A DNA stretch of 64,000 bases, from the NCBI RefSeq assembly GCF_030067705.1, contig NZ_JASJEX010000001.1, positions 1-64,000 on the forward strand, in the 5' to 3' direction. Position numbers and translations under genes: made by a program. The first letter of the stretch is position 1. Each line of letters starts with the position of its first letter. A model generated the notes under the pieces. It was not told where the DNA came from, did not search any database, and saw only the letters and a program-made list of their open reading frames with translations. Source of the DNA: Kribbibacterium absianum. Its GTDB lineage: Bacteria; Actinomycetota; Coriobacteriia; Coriobacteriales; Atopobiaceae. Of the stretch, positions 34,280 to 42,363 are shown piece by piece.

Positions 34280-36352
34280 TTACTTCTTGTACTGCGACGG
34301 GTGCTTCGAGAAGAAGTCCGTGCGCGGGGGCAGCTCGACCATCGCGTGGGTCTCGGGCGTCTCGCCCATCACGTCCAGCAGCTCGGGGACGCCGTCGAAG
34401 GCGTGCTCCCACGAGAAGAAGAGCCCCGCCGGGACCGCGAGGTGCTCCGCCACCATCTCGCAGCCGCTCGGCGCGGCCGGGTGCATCAGAAGGGCGAGCG
34501 TGCGGAGCGACCGGAACGCGTCGGCCAGCGCGGCCACGTACGCAGCCTCGTCCTCCTTGGCGGCCTTGCTCGCCGCGTCCCAGCGCTTGTTGGCCTCGCG
34601 CCCGAACTCCTCGGCCACGCTCATGGCCCCGTGCAGGTCGAGCCCGTGGCAGCACCGCTCGAACGCCAGCGTCGCCTCGTCGCACGCGGCGACGCACTCC
34701 GGCGACGGCGCCACGCTCGGCACGTGACCGCCGCAGTGCCTCTGCGCCCCGTAGAAGCAGCTGCGCGCCAGACGGTTGAAGATGTTCGTGAGAAACGCGC
34801 TCTCCTTCAAGGCCGGGTCCACCACGCGCGGGTCGTCCTTCACGAGCACGTCCTCGCCGGTCTTCTTGTCCTTGTGGCTCACCGACGTGTCGAAGGCCTT
34901 GGGCGCGAAGCTCACGGCCTTGGCGTCGAGGCCGAGGCTCAGCCAGTGACAGCGCAGCTGGTCGGGCGTGTAGTGGTCGAGCAGCTCGGCAGCCATCGGC
35001 GGTTTGATCTGGCCGGAGCTCGACGCCTTCTTGTTCATAAAGAGGATGTGGTAGTTGGCCACCGGCGTGTCCTGGAAGAGCCCCCAATCGAGCGCCTTCC
35101 AGAGGGCGGGCTGCGCCACGCAGTAGAAGTAGATGTTGTCCTGTCCGATGAACTGGAACACCTGCGCGTCGTCGGCGCACCACCAGTCGTGCCAGTCGCT
35201 CGCGGAGTACGCGGGCGCCTTGCGGTCCGGGCGCTTGACCAGCACATCGGCCGTCGTGCGGCCGGCTGCCGCCTCCTGCAGCGCGGTGATGCAGAAGCTG
35301 ATGGGCGCCCAGAGGCTCTCGGGCCAGCACCACACCGTGAGGCCCTCCACGCCGTCGATGTCCGGCGCCGGCACGCCCCAGTCGATGTTGCCCGTGATGC
35401 GGAACGGCAGGAGGCACTTGCTCGCGCGGAAGCGCACGCCGGCCTTCTCGAGCAGGGCGCGGGCCCGGTCGCGGTCCTCCCAGTCCTCGAAGGTGACCGA
35501 GAAGCTCTGCTGGTTGCCGGTGGGCTCGGTCACCCGGTGCGGCGGCAGCTGGGCCGCGACGGCGTCGAACGAGTCCCGCAGCTCCACCTTGATGTAGAGC
35601 GCCGGCGCCACGAGGCTCTCGCGCACGGTCTTCACGACCACGTCGCGCACCTGGGGGTCACAGGCCCACTCGTCCATGAGCTCTTCCAGGTAGCCCTCGA
35701 AGTGCGGCAGGTCGAAGTACCAGTTGGCCACCGGGCGCAGCTCGGGCGTGGTGCCCGTGAGCTGGCTCACGGGGTTGATGAGGTCCTCGGGGTCGAACTG
35801 GTGGCCCATGTCGCACTCGTCGGCGTAGGCCTTCTCGCCCTTGCAGCCGCGCACGGGGCAGGTGCCCTGCACCTGGCGCCCGTTCAGGAACGTCTGGGCC
35901 TCGGTGTCGTAGAACTGCAGCGTCTCGAGGCGCCGCAGGTGCCCCATCTCGTGCAGGCGGCGGATCAGCTCGTCCGTCAGGCGCGCGTGCACGTCCTTGG
36001 CGGGGCCGAGGCCGCTGCCCGCGTAGAGGTCGAGCGACACCTCGTACGCGCTGAGCGCGTCGCGCTGCAGCTCGTGGTTGCGGGCCACGTAGTCCGTGAT
36101 CGTGGCGGGCGCGTCGGGCGTGCCCTGGAGCTTGCGGAAGCCCTCCATGATGGGCGAGCCGTAGCAGTCGGTGCCCGAGACGAAGAGGACGTTCTCCGGC
36201 CCGATGCGGTCGCGCAGGAAGCGCGCGAAGAAGTCCGCGGGCACGAAGACGCCGCCGATGTGGCCAAAGTGCAGGTTCTTGTTGCCGTACGGCATGCCGG
36301 CCGTGACCACGGCGCGGGCCGGGAATGCGGGGCGGTCAGAGGTGTGAGCCAT
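34280..36352 (-). CDS. Methionyl-tRNA synthetase-like class I tRNA ligase
   Basis: A 690-residue protein with class I synthetase architecture close to MetRS: GMPYGNKNLHFGHIGG (HIGH motif as HFGH), FVSGTDCYGSP, a zinc-knuckle-like insert CPVRGCKGEKAYADECDMGH, and an anticodon-domain helix NIFNRLARSCFYG. The KMSKS loop reads KKASSSGQI (about residue 440), so the second lysine, which activates ATP in MetRS, is a serine. MetRS charges tRNA-Met; whether this protein does, or is a divergent paralogue with another role, cannot be decided here. Start after GAGAGGG. Neighbours give no help. Confidence 0.75.
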   Translation of the reverse strand: MAHTSDRPAFPARAVVTAGMPYGNKNLHFGHIGGVFVPADFFARFLRDRIGPENVLFVSGTDCYGSPIMEGFRKLQGTPDAPATITDYVARNHELQRDALSAYEVSLDLYAGSGLGPAKDVHARLTDELIRRLHEMGHLRRLETLQFYDTEAQTFLNGRQVQGTCPVRGCKGEKAYADECDMGHQFDPEDLINPVSQLTGTTPELRPVANWYFDLPHFEGYLEELMDEWACDPQVRDVVVKTVRESLVAPALYIKVELRDSFDAVAAQLPPHRVTEPTGNQQSFSVTFEDWEDRDRARALLEKAGVRFRASKCLLPFRITGNIDWGVPAPDIDGVEGLTVWCWPESLWAPISFCITALQEAAAGRTTADVLVKRPDRKAPAYSASDWHDWWCADDAQVFQFIGQDNIYFYCVAQPALWKALDWGLFQDTPVANYHILFMNKKASSSGQIKPPMAAELLDHYTPDQLRCHWLSLGLDAKAVSFAPKAFDTSVSHKDKKTGEDVLVKDDPRVVDPALKESAFLTNIFNRLARSCFYGAQRHCGGHVPSVAPSPECVAACDEATLAFERCCHGLDLHGAMSVAEEFGREANKRWDAASKAAKEDEAAYVAALADAFRSLRTLALLMHPAAPSGCEMVAEHLAVPAGLFFSWEHAFDGVPELLDVMGETPETHAMVELPPRTDFFSKHPSQYKK

Positions 36353-36493
36353 GGGACCCTCTCGGATGTGATTTGCCGGCGCGCTCGGCCGGACGTACCC
36401 TGAACTGGCTCAGTATCCCACAGGTGCGGGGGAAGGATCCCAGCCACGTGCGGGGGTGGGCCTGTTGGGCGGCACCCACGAGAGGAGGCGCTC

Positions 36494-37048
36494 ATGAGCT
36501 ATTCCGTGATCGAGTCCGTGGACGTGCTGGACGACCGGGTTCTGCAGGGACGCCTTGTGCGGTGGGGCGCCATGGTGTTCGTGGTCGGCGTGTTCCTGAC
36601 GGTGGCGTGGGCGCTGCTCGGCGGCCCGATGGGGCGCTGGGGGCAGTGGCCGGAGTGGCTCGTGGCGAGCGCGGTGGGCTCGTTTGTCGCGCTGCCGGTG
36701 CACGAGCTGGTGCATGCGCTGTGCTTCAAGCTGCTGGGGCCAGCGGGACTCAAGGTCCGGTTCGGCTACCAAGACGGCATGCTGTACGCGGGCGCGCCGG
36801 GCGCGGTGCTGACGCGCGATGCGATGCTCGTGGTGTTGCTGGCGCCAGCTGCGGTGCTGACGGTCGGGTTTGTTGTCCTGGGCTGCGTGCTGGACGCGCC
36901 CTTTGTGGCGATGGTCTGCATCTGGGTGCACCTTTCGGGCTGCGTGGGCGACGTCCTGATGGCGGTTCAGATCTGGAAGCATCCGGAGGCGTCGCACGTG
37001 CGCGACACCGAGACGGGCATCGCCCTGCTCAAAGAGGTCGCATCATGA
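36494..37048 (+). CDS. DUF3267 membrane protein with HExxH motif
   Basis: A 184-residue protein with about four membrane helices. VHELVHALCFKLLG (about 72-85) carries an HExxH zinc-protease motif, as in DUF3267/M50-like membrane proteins. Substrate and activity are unknown. The stop overlaps the queH start (ATGA), so the two are co-transcribed. Start after GAGAGGAGG. Confidence 0.75.
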   Translation: MSYSVIESVDVLDDRVLQGRLVRWGAMVFVVGVFLTVAWALLGGPMGRWGQWPEWLVASAVGSFVALPVHELVHALCFKLLGPAGLKVRFGYQDGMLYAGAPGAVLTRDAMLVVLLAPAAVLTVGFVVLGCVLDAPFVAMVCIWVHLSGCVGDVLMAVQIWKHPEASHVRDTETGIALLKEVAS

Positions 37049-37701
37049 ATGTGCATTCAGGGACAGTCCCCAAATGCACATCGCGGCCGCTCGCGGTGCA
37101 CGCCTGCTGCGGCCCCTGCTCGCTGGAGCCCGTGCGGCTGCTGCGCGAGGAGGGCTGGGAGCCGACGATCTTCTGGTGCAACCCCAACATCCAGCCCCGC
37201 GCGGAGCACGACCGACGGCTCGCGACGCTCCAGGAGTGGGCCGCGGGCGAGGGCATCGAGGTGGTGGTGTGCGCCGACGACCGCGCGCTCTGGGAGCGTG
37301 CCGTCGCGCCGCGCGGAGCCGCCGGTGCGGTGGGCGTCACGGGCGAGGACCGCACGGATCGCTGTCGCGCCTGCTACGCGCTGCGATTGGCAGAGACCGC
37401 GCGGCAAGCGAAGGGCCTCGGATTCACGGCGATGACCACGACGCTGGCCGTCTCGCCCTACCAGTTGCACGACGTGTGCGACGAGGCGCTCGTTGCCATC
37501 GCGCGCGCCCATGGCCTCACGCCCGCGGTGCGCGACTTCCGCCCCTACTACCCGGAGGCCACGAAGCGCTCGCGCGAGCTGGGCATGTACCGCCAGAACT
37601 ACTGTGGGTGCCGGTTCTCCGCTGCCGAGGCGGCGGTGGAGCGTCAGGTCCGCCGTGACGAGCGGAAGCGGGCGAAGCGCGAGGGGCGCGCGTGCATTTA
37701 G
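37045..37701 (+). CDS. queH: Epoxyqueuosine reductase QueH
   Basis: A 218-residue QueH (DUF208) protein: Cys pair HACCGPCS (about 22-29), FWCNPNIQP, RCRACYALRL and YCGCRFSAAE, the conserved cysteines that bind the iron-sulfur cluster and metal. QueH performs the last step of queuosine synthesis, reducing epoxyqueuosine in tRNA; it replaces QueG. queA and tgt lie downstream. The first residues after the ATG (NVHSGTVPKCT) and the stop codon are both encoded by copies of a 29-bp palindromic repeat, so the native N-terminus may have been altered or may start later. The ATG overlaps the DUF3267 stop. Confidence 0.9.
   Translation: MNVHSGTVPKCTSRPLAVHACCGPCSLEPVRLLREEGWEPTIFWCNPNIQPRAEHDRRLATLQEWAAGEGIEVVVCADDRALWERAVAPRGAAGAVGVTGEDRTDRCRACYALRLAETARQAKGLGFTAMTTTLAVSPYQLHDVCDEALVAIARAHGLTPAVRDFRPYYPEATKRSRELGMYRQNYCGCRFSAAEAAVERQVRRDERKRAKREGRACI
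37051..37079 (+). repeat. 29-bp GTGCATT...AATGCAC repeat, copy 1
   Basis: Nested palindrome: GTGCATT/AATGCAC outer arms and GGGAC-A-GTCCC inner arms. It covers codons 3-12 of queH. Confidence 0.9.
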
Positions 37702-37720
37702 GGACAGTCCCCAAATGCAC
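37692..37720 (+). repeat. 29-bp GTGCATT...AATGCAC repeat, copy 2
   Basis: Differs from copy 1 at one base. It supplies the last codons and the TAG stop of queH (37699-37701). Confidence 0.9.
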
Positions 37721-37808
37721 GTCCCGCGTTCTGCGTCTCTTGAAGACGTCTGAGCAAAGCCGCTGCTAGACTGGGGCGCGTTTGAACCGCGACACCCGGG
37801 AGGCGCCC

Positions 37809-38969
37809 ATGCGCACCGATGACTTCGATTACCCGCTGCCCGACGAGCTGATCGCCCAAGAGCCGGCCGAGCCCCGCGACTCCTGCCGCCTGCTCGTGCT
37901 GCACCGTGACACCGGCGAGCTCGAGGACCGGCGCTTCTCCGACATCGGCGACTACCTGGCGCCCGGCGACCTGCTCGTCGTGAACAAGACCCGCGTCCTC
38001 CCGGCGCGCCTGGTGGGCAAGAAGCCCACCGGCGGCGTTGCCGAGACGCTCCTGCTCAAGCGCCGCGAGGACGTCGATCCGCTCGGGACCGTCTGGGAGT
38101 GCCTCGTGAATCCCGGCAAGCGCCTCAAGCCGGGCGCGGTGATCGAGTACCGCGCGGGCGGCCTGCACGCGCCCGACACGGCCGACGTGGTGCTCACGGG
38201 CACCGTCGAGGACTTCGTCGAGGACTCCAAGGGCGGTCGTCTCGTGCGCTTCGCCCCGCAACAGGGCCGCACGCTGGACGAGGCCATCCATGCCGCCGGA
38301 CATGTGCCCCTGCCCCCCTACATCACGGATTACTCGGGCGACCCCGAGAAGTACCAGACGGTCTACGCGATGCGCGAGGAGCACTCCGCCGCCGCGCCGA
38401 CCGCCGGCCTGCATTTCACGCCCGAGCTGCTGGAGCGCCTGCAGGAGAAGGGCGTCCGCGTGGCGCAGGTGGAACTGGAGGTGGGCATCGACACGTTCCG
38501 CCTCGTGGAGGAGGACGACCCCCGCGACCACGCGATGCACACCGAGCGGTACCACGTGCCGGCCGAGGTGGTTGAGGCCGTGCACGAGACCAAGCTGGCC
38601 GGCAAGCGCGTGGTGGCCGTGGGGACCACGTCCGTGCGCTCGCTGGAGAGCGCGTACGACGCGGGCGCGCCGGCGGCCAAGCCGCCGATGGTGGCGCGCC
38701 GCTTCGAGAACTTCGACGACTCCTCGGTGCGGACGGGGGAGGGCGACCTCGTCGAGAGGCGCGACGCGACCACGGACCTCTACCTGATGCCCGGCAGCTG
38801 CTACCACGTGGTGGACGCGCTCGTCACGAACTTCCACGTGCCGCGGTCGACGCTCATGATGCTCGTGAGCGCCTTCGCGACGCGCGAGCAGATCATGGAC
38901 GCGTACGCCCACGCGATGGACGAGCGGTACCGCTTCCTGTCCTTCGGCGACGCGATGCTCATCCTGTGA
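37809..38969 (+). CDS. queA: S-adenosylmethionine:tRNA ribosyltransferase-isomerase
   Basis: A 386-residue QueA: N-terminal FDYPLPDELIAQEPAEPRDSCRLLVL, DLLVVNKTRVLPARL, EHSAAAPTAGLHFT, and LVTNFHVPRSTLMMLVSAFA. It transfers the ribosyl part of SAM to preQ1 in tRNA to give epoxyqueuosine, the substrate of QueH. The start after GGGAGG is chosen over an in-frame ATG 27 bases upstream. The coiled-coil gene that follows is convergent. Confidence 0.96.
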   Translation: MRTDDFDYPLPDELIAQEPAEPRDSCRLLVLHRDTGELEDRRFSDIGDYLAPGDLLVVNKTRVLPARLVGKKPTGGVAETLLLKRREDVDPLGTVWECLVNPGKRLKPGAVIEYRAGGLHAPDTADVVLTGTVEDFVEDSKGGRLVRFAPQQGRTLDEAIHAAGHVPLPPYITDYSGDPEKYQTVYAMREEHSAAAPTAGLHFTPELLERLQEKGVRVAQVELEVGIDTFRLVEEDDPRDHAMHTERYHVPAEVVEAVHETKLAGKRVVAVGTTSVRSLESAYDAGAPAAKPPMVARRFENFDDSSVRTGEGDLVERRDATTDLYLMPGSCYHVVDALVTNFHVPRSTLMMLVSAFATREQIMDAYAHAMDERYRFLSFGDAMLIL

Positions 38970-39016
38970 GCCGCGGGCGGCGATCGCGGCGTCAGCGGTC
39001 CCTCGACGGCGGACCT

Positions 39017-39124
39017 GCAGAACGAGGCTGCGTCGTTCTGCGGATTGCGACGGCGCACGGGGGCGAATCCGCCGAGCCGCGGCTTGGTTCTGTGGCTCGG
39101 CCGGGTGAATCCACAGAACCAAGC
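39017..39124 (+). repeat. Pair of hairpins between convergent genes
   Basis: GCAGAACGA/TCGTTCTGC (39017-39041, 9-bp perfect stem) and GCTTGGTTCTGTGG/CCACAGAACCAAGC (39082-39124, 14-bp perfect stem). The two share the GTTCTG core. They lie between queA and the minus-strand coiled-coil gene, where a bidirectional terminator would be expected, but lack T-runs. Confidence 0.65.
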
Positions 39125-39162
39125 CGGGCGCCGATCCAAAAACGGCGCTTCCGCCTCGCTCG

Positions 39163-40617
39163 TCACTGTCCGTTCAGCATCAGGAAGACCAGCACGAGGA
39201 TGATGACGGCCGCGGCCACCACCAGCACGAACACGACGCGGCTCGACAGAGTCTTCTTCCGTACGTCCTTCTCGGCCTGCGCAAGGGCATCCACCTGCTG
39301 CGACTGAAGCTCGGCCGCCGCGCGGTTGTCGGCCACGGAGTTCTCGAGGTCGCGGATCTTCTCGGGGTGGGCGTGCACCTCCTCGGCCTCGTCCAGGGCT
39401 GTCTGTGCGTCGTCGGCCGCCTGCTGGTGCTGCGCCGCCTCGTTCTTGAGCCGGCGGCATTCCTTCTGGGCCTCGATGACCTTGTCCTCCACGGCGTCCT
39501 CGTGCTTCTGGAACGCCGCCGCTTCCTCGTCGTGCTCGCGTTTGGCCTGCTTCCAGGCCTGCTTGGCGGAGTCCGCCTCGCGCTGGGCGTCGTCTCTGGC
39601 GCTCGTGGCGTCGGACACCCGCTCCTTGGCGTCGGCGATGGGGCCCGCCAGCTCGGTGGGCGCCGCGTCCACTTCTTCGCGCGCCTTCGAGAGGCGCCCC
39701 ATCTCGGCCGCGTGGTCACTGCGGAGCCGGGCCACGTCGCCGCTCGATGCGTCGGGGTTCCGCTGCGCCGACGCGAGGTCCTCCTGCAGCTGCGCGATGC
39801 GCCGCTGCGAGGCGTCGATGGCGCGGTTCGCCTGGCTCACGCGGTCGTCCCGCCGCTTGACGAGGTCCTTGAGCGCCGACTCCGCCGAGCGCAGGGCTTT
39901 CTTGGCGTCCGAGAGGCGCTTGTCGGCGTCGCCGGACGCGGACTTGGCCTTGTCCAAGGCCTGCTTGTAGGGACGGAGCGCCTTGGCGTCGTCCTTCTTG
40001 AGGGCCTCGAGCTTCTTTTGGTAGCGACCGGCCTTGTCGTTCTGCGCGTCCGCCTCGTCGAGCAGCTGGTGCATCGTCTGCAGCGCCTTGTCGCGCGCCT
40101 CGGTCTGCGCCGCGACGATCTCGTCGTAACGGTCGAGCAGGCCCCGGCGCTTGGCAAGGTCGGCGGAGTCCGCGTCGATCTGGGCCTGTAGCTGGGCGAG
40201 CTGCTCTTTCGCGTGGGCGTGCTCGCGTTTTGCCTTGCCTACCGCACGGAGCGCCGTGAACCCCTCGCTCGTCTGCTGCGTCAGCGAGGTGCTGGCCTTC
40301 TTGGCGGCGGTGGTGACGGTCTTCATGTGCTTGACCACTGGGCTCGGTGCGGGAGCGGCCTGGGGGGCGTCTTGCCCCATGGGCTCTGCGGGCGCGGGTT
40401 CTTCGTCTGCGTCGGTGGGCTCTTCGTCCTCGTCCTTGGCTTCGGCTTGGACGGTGTCCTCGACCTCGTCCTTCTCGGGCACGTCCTCTTCCACGTCGAG
40501 CTCGGCGTCGTCCTCGGCGGCCTCCTCGGTGGGGGCCTCGATGTGGGCGTCGTCCTCGGGCCCCTCGACCGTGTCGGGCTCCTGAGGCTCCACGTCCTCG
40601 CGCTTGGTGTCGTCCAT
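39163..40617 (-). CDS. Tail-anchored long coiled-coil protein
   Basis: A 484-residue protein of clear layout and unknown function. Residues 1-95 are strongly acidic and Pro-rich; residues about 100-450 are almost unbroken heptad-like helix rich in Ala, Lys, Glu and Gln with no globular domain; residues about 458-482 (RVVFVLVVAAAVIILVLVFLMLN) form a single C-terminal membrane helix with two or three residues beyond it. Such tail-anchored rods can act as cytoplasmic scaffolds or membrane tethers. It separates queA from tgt on the opposite strand and does not look functionally tied to queuosine. Start after AAGGAG. Confidence 0.75.
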   Translation of the reverse strand: MDDTKREDVEPQEPDTVEGPEDDAHIEAPTEEAAEDDAELDVEEDVPEKDEVEDTVQAEAKDEDEEPTDADEEPAPAEPMGQDAPQAAPAPSPVVKHMKTVTTAAKKASTSLTQQTSEGFTALRAVGKAKREHAHAKEQLAQLQAQIDADSADLAKRRGLLDRYDEIVAAQTEARDKALQTMHQLLDEADAQNDKAGRYQKKLEALKKDDAKALRPYKQALDKAKSASGDADKRLSDAKKALRSAESALKDLVKRRDDRVSQANRAIDASQRRIAQLQEDLASAQRNPDASSGDVARLRSDHAAEMGRLSKAREEVDAAPTELAGPIADAKERVSDATSARDDAQREADSAKQAWKQAKREHDEEAAAFQKHEDAVEDKVIEAQKECRRLKNEAAQHQQAADDAQTALDEAEEVHAHPEKIRDLENSVADNRAAAELQSQQVDALAQAEKDVRKKTLSSRVVFVLVVAAAVIILVLVFLMLNGQ

Positions 40618-40707
40618 GGCAGCTCCTTCGGGCCGGGTTGGTTTCTCGTGCCTTGTTCAACACCTTAAGGTACCCATGTCGCTGCTGTCCCCAGAAACGG
40701 CGCCGGC

Positions 40708-40736
40708 GGGACAGACGCGTCCGGCACCTGCGTCCC
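40708..40736 (+). repeat. 29-bp GGGAC/GTCCC palindromic repeat, copy 8
   Basis: GGGACAGACGCGTCCGGCAC-type copy in the divergent spacer between the coiled-coil gene and tgt. Confidence 0.85.
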
Positions 40737-40743
40737 GCGACGG

Positions 40744-40809
40744 GGCGTGGACAAACGGCTCTCTCCGAAGCGTCCAGGCGTGGACAAATGGCTTTGACCG
40801 AAGCGTCCA
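40744..40809 (+). repeat. 33-bp direct tandem repeat, two units
   Basis: Units 40744-40776 and 40777-40809, each running from GGCGTGGACAAA to CCGAAGCGTCCA, with inverted TGGAC/GTCCA ends; they differ at about five bases. The array lies 50 bases before tgt. Confidence 0.85.
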
Positions 40810-40861
40810 CGTGCCGCTGGTAGACTTAGCCGCCGAGAAACCCGCGCGCCCAGGAGGTGCC

Positions 40862-42007
40862 ATGCCCCAAGACCAGCTCTTCTCCTTCGACATCCAGGCC
40901 GAGGACCCCCATTGCGCCGCCCGCGCCGGCGTCTTCCACACCGCGCACGGCGACGTCCCGACGCCCATCTTCATGCCGGTCGGCACCAAGGCCACGGTCA
41001 AGGGCATCACGCCGGACCAGCTCAAGCAGCTCGGTGCGAAGATCATCCTCGCCAACACCTACCACCTCTCCCAGCGCCCGGGGCCCGAGCTCATCGCACA
41101 CATGGGCGGCCTCCACGCCTGGGAGCGCTGGGACGCCCCCATCCTCACTGATTCCGGCGGCTTCCAGGTCTTCTCTCACAACGACTTCGTGAAGCTCTCC
41201 GACGACGGTGTCAGCTTCCGCGTCGTGGACTACGACGGCCGCCACGTCACGTGGACGCCCGAGGAGAACATGCGCATCGCCGAGTTGCTCGGCGCCGACA
41301 TCGTGATGCAGCTCGACGTGTGCCCGGGCTACCCGTGCGACCGCGCGTACCTGGAGCGCGCGGTGCAGCTCTCGAGCGCGTGGGCGGCCCGCTGCTGGCA
41401 GGCCCACACGCGTCCCGACCAGGCGCTCTTTGGCATCGTGCAGGGTGGCATGGACCTGTCCCTGCGCGTCCAGAGCCTCCGCGTGCTCGAGGAGTGCGGC
41501 GACTTCCCCGGCTACGGCATCGGCGGCTACTCGGTGGGGGAGAGCCACGAGACCATGTTTGAGTCCCTCGCGCCGCTGGCCAGCGAGTACATGCCAAAGC
41601 ACAAGCCCCGCTACCTGATGGGCGTCGGCAACCCGGCCACGCTCGTGCGCGCGGTGGGCTGCGGCGTCGACATGTTCGACTGCGTGCTGCCCACCCGCAC
41701 GGCGCGCATGGGGACCGCGTTTTCCAGCGAGGGGCGCATGAACCTCAAGCACGCGCGCTTCATCGACGACCCGCGCCCCATCGACGAGACCTGCGGCTGC
41801 CCGGCGTGCGCCCAGGGTTTCTCGCGCAGCTATCTCAACCATCTCGTGCGGCAAAAGGAGATGCTCGGCTCGATCCTCATCTCCCTGCACAACATCTGGT
41901 ACCTGCTCGACCTCATGCGCCGCGCGCGGAACGCCGTGATCGAGGGCTGCTACCCGGCGTTCGAGCGGGCGTTCCTCGAGAGCGAGGCCGGGCGCCGCGA
42001 CTTCTGA
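40862..42007 (+). CDS. tgt: tRNA-guanine transglycosylase
   Basis: A 381-residue bacterial-type TGT. It swaps guanine 34 of GUN tRNAs for preQ1. Visible are the proton acceptor/base site in TDSGGFQVFS, the GIVQGG segment, the nucleophile region MGVGNP..CGVDMFDCVLPTR, and the zinc site CGCPAC...YLNHLVRQKE. With queA and queH it covers insertion, ribosyl transfer and epoxide reduction of the queuosine pathway; preQ1 synthesis genes are not in the window, so preQ1 may be salvaged. Start after AGGAGG. Confidence 0.96.
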   Translation: MPQDQLFSFDIQAEDPHCAARAGVFHTAHGDVPTPIFMPVGTKATVKGITPDQLKQLGAKIILANTYHLSQRPGPELIAHMGGLHAWERWDAPILTDSGGFQVFSHNDFVKLSDDGVSFRVVDYDGRHVTWTPEENMRIAELLGADIVMQLDVCPGYPCDRAYLERAVQLSSAWAARCWQAHTRPDQALFGIVQGGMDLSLRVQSLRVLEECGDFPGYGIGGYSVGESHETMFESLAPLASEYMPKHKPRYLMGVGNPATLVRAVGCGVDMFDCVLPTRTARMGTAFSSEGRMNLKHARFIDDPRPIDETCGCPACAQGFSRSYLNHLVRQKEMLGSILISLHNIWYLLDLMRRARNAVIEGCYPAFERAFLESEAGRRDF

Positions 42008-42040
42008 GCGTGCCGGGTCGCTGCGCTGGCGACGCGCGTG

Positions 42041-42082
42041 CCGATGCGGGGCGCGTCTGGGCGCGGGCGTGCCCCGCATCGG
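42041..42082 (+). repeat. 12-bp inverted repeat after tgt
   Basis: CCGATGCGGGGC (42041-42052) pairs perfectly with GCCCCGCATCGG (42071-42082). It may terminate tgt, though no T-run follows. Confidence 0.7.
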
Positions 42083-42100
42083 GTCGTTCGCGCGGCAGGT

Positions 42101-42224
42101 CCGATAAGGGGTAAACCGTTGTGCCGCTTGCCCCGTATAGAGGGCATCGCGGCGCTTGGAGCCGCAGTGTGCCGCCGTGCGGCCGATAAAGGGTAAACCG
42201 TGCAGACTTTTGCCCCGTAGGAGG
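42101..42224 (+). repeat. Two direct copies of a CCGATAA hairpin repeat
   Basis: Units 42101-42143 and 42183-42224 share CCGATAARGGGTAAACCGT and TGCCCCGTA. In each, GGGTAA pairs with TTGCCC including one T-G pair. The rest of the spacer up to the RecJ-fusion start holds nothing else that I recognise. Confidence 0.75.
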
Positions 42225-42363
42225 TCAGCGGCGCGAGCGGGCCGATCCGGGGCTCCCCGGGCGCGCGGCCCGGTCGCCCGCGCCTGATACCCTCCGCCTC
42301 CGGCCTATACTGATCGGCACCGACACGATGAGACGAGACGACCGCGCAGGGGAGGGGGGCGAC

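Noticed and set aside
36353-36493. T-box leader for the MetRS-like gene
   Set aside because: No T-box sequence or specifier loop is recognisable in the short upstream region on the minus strand.
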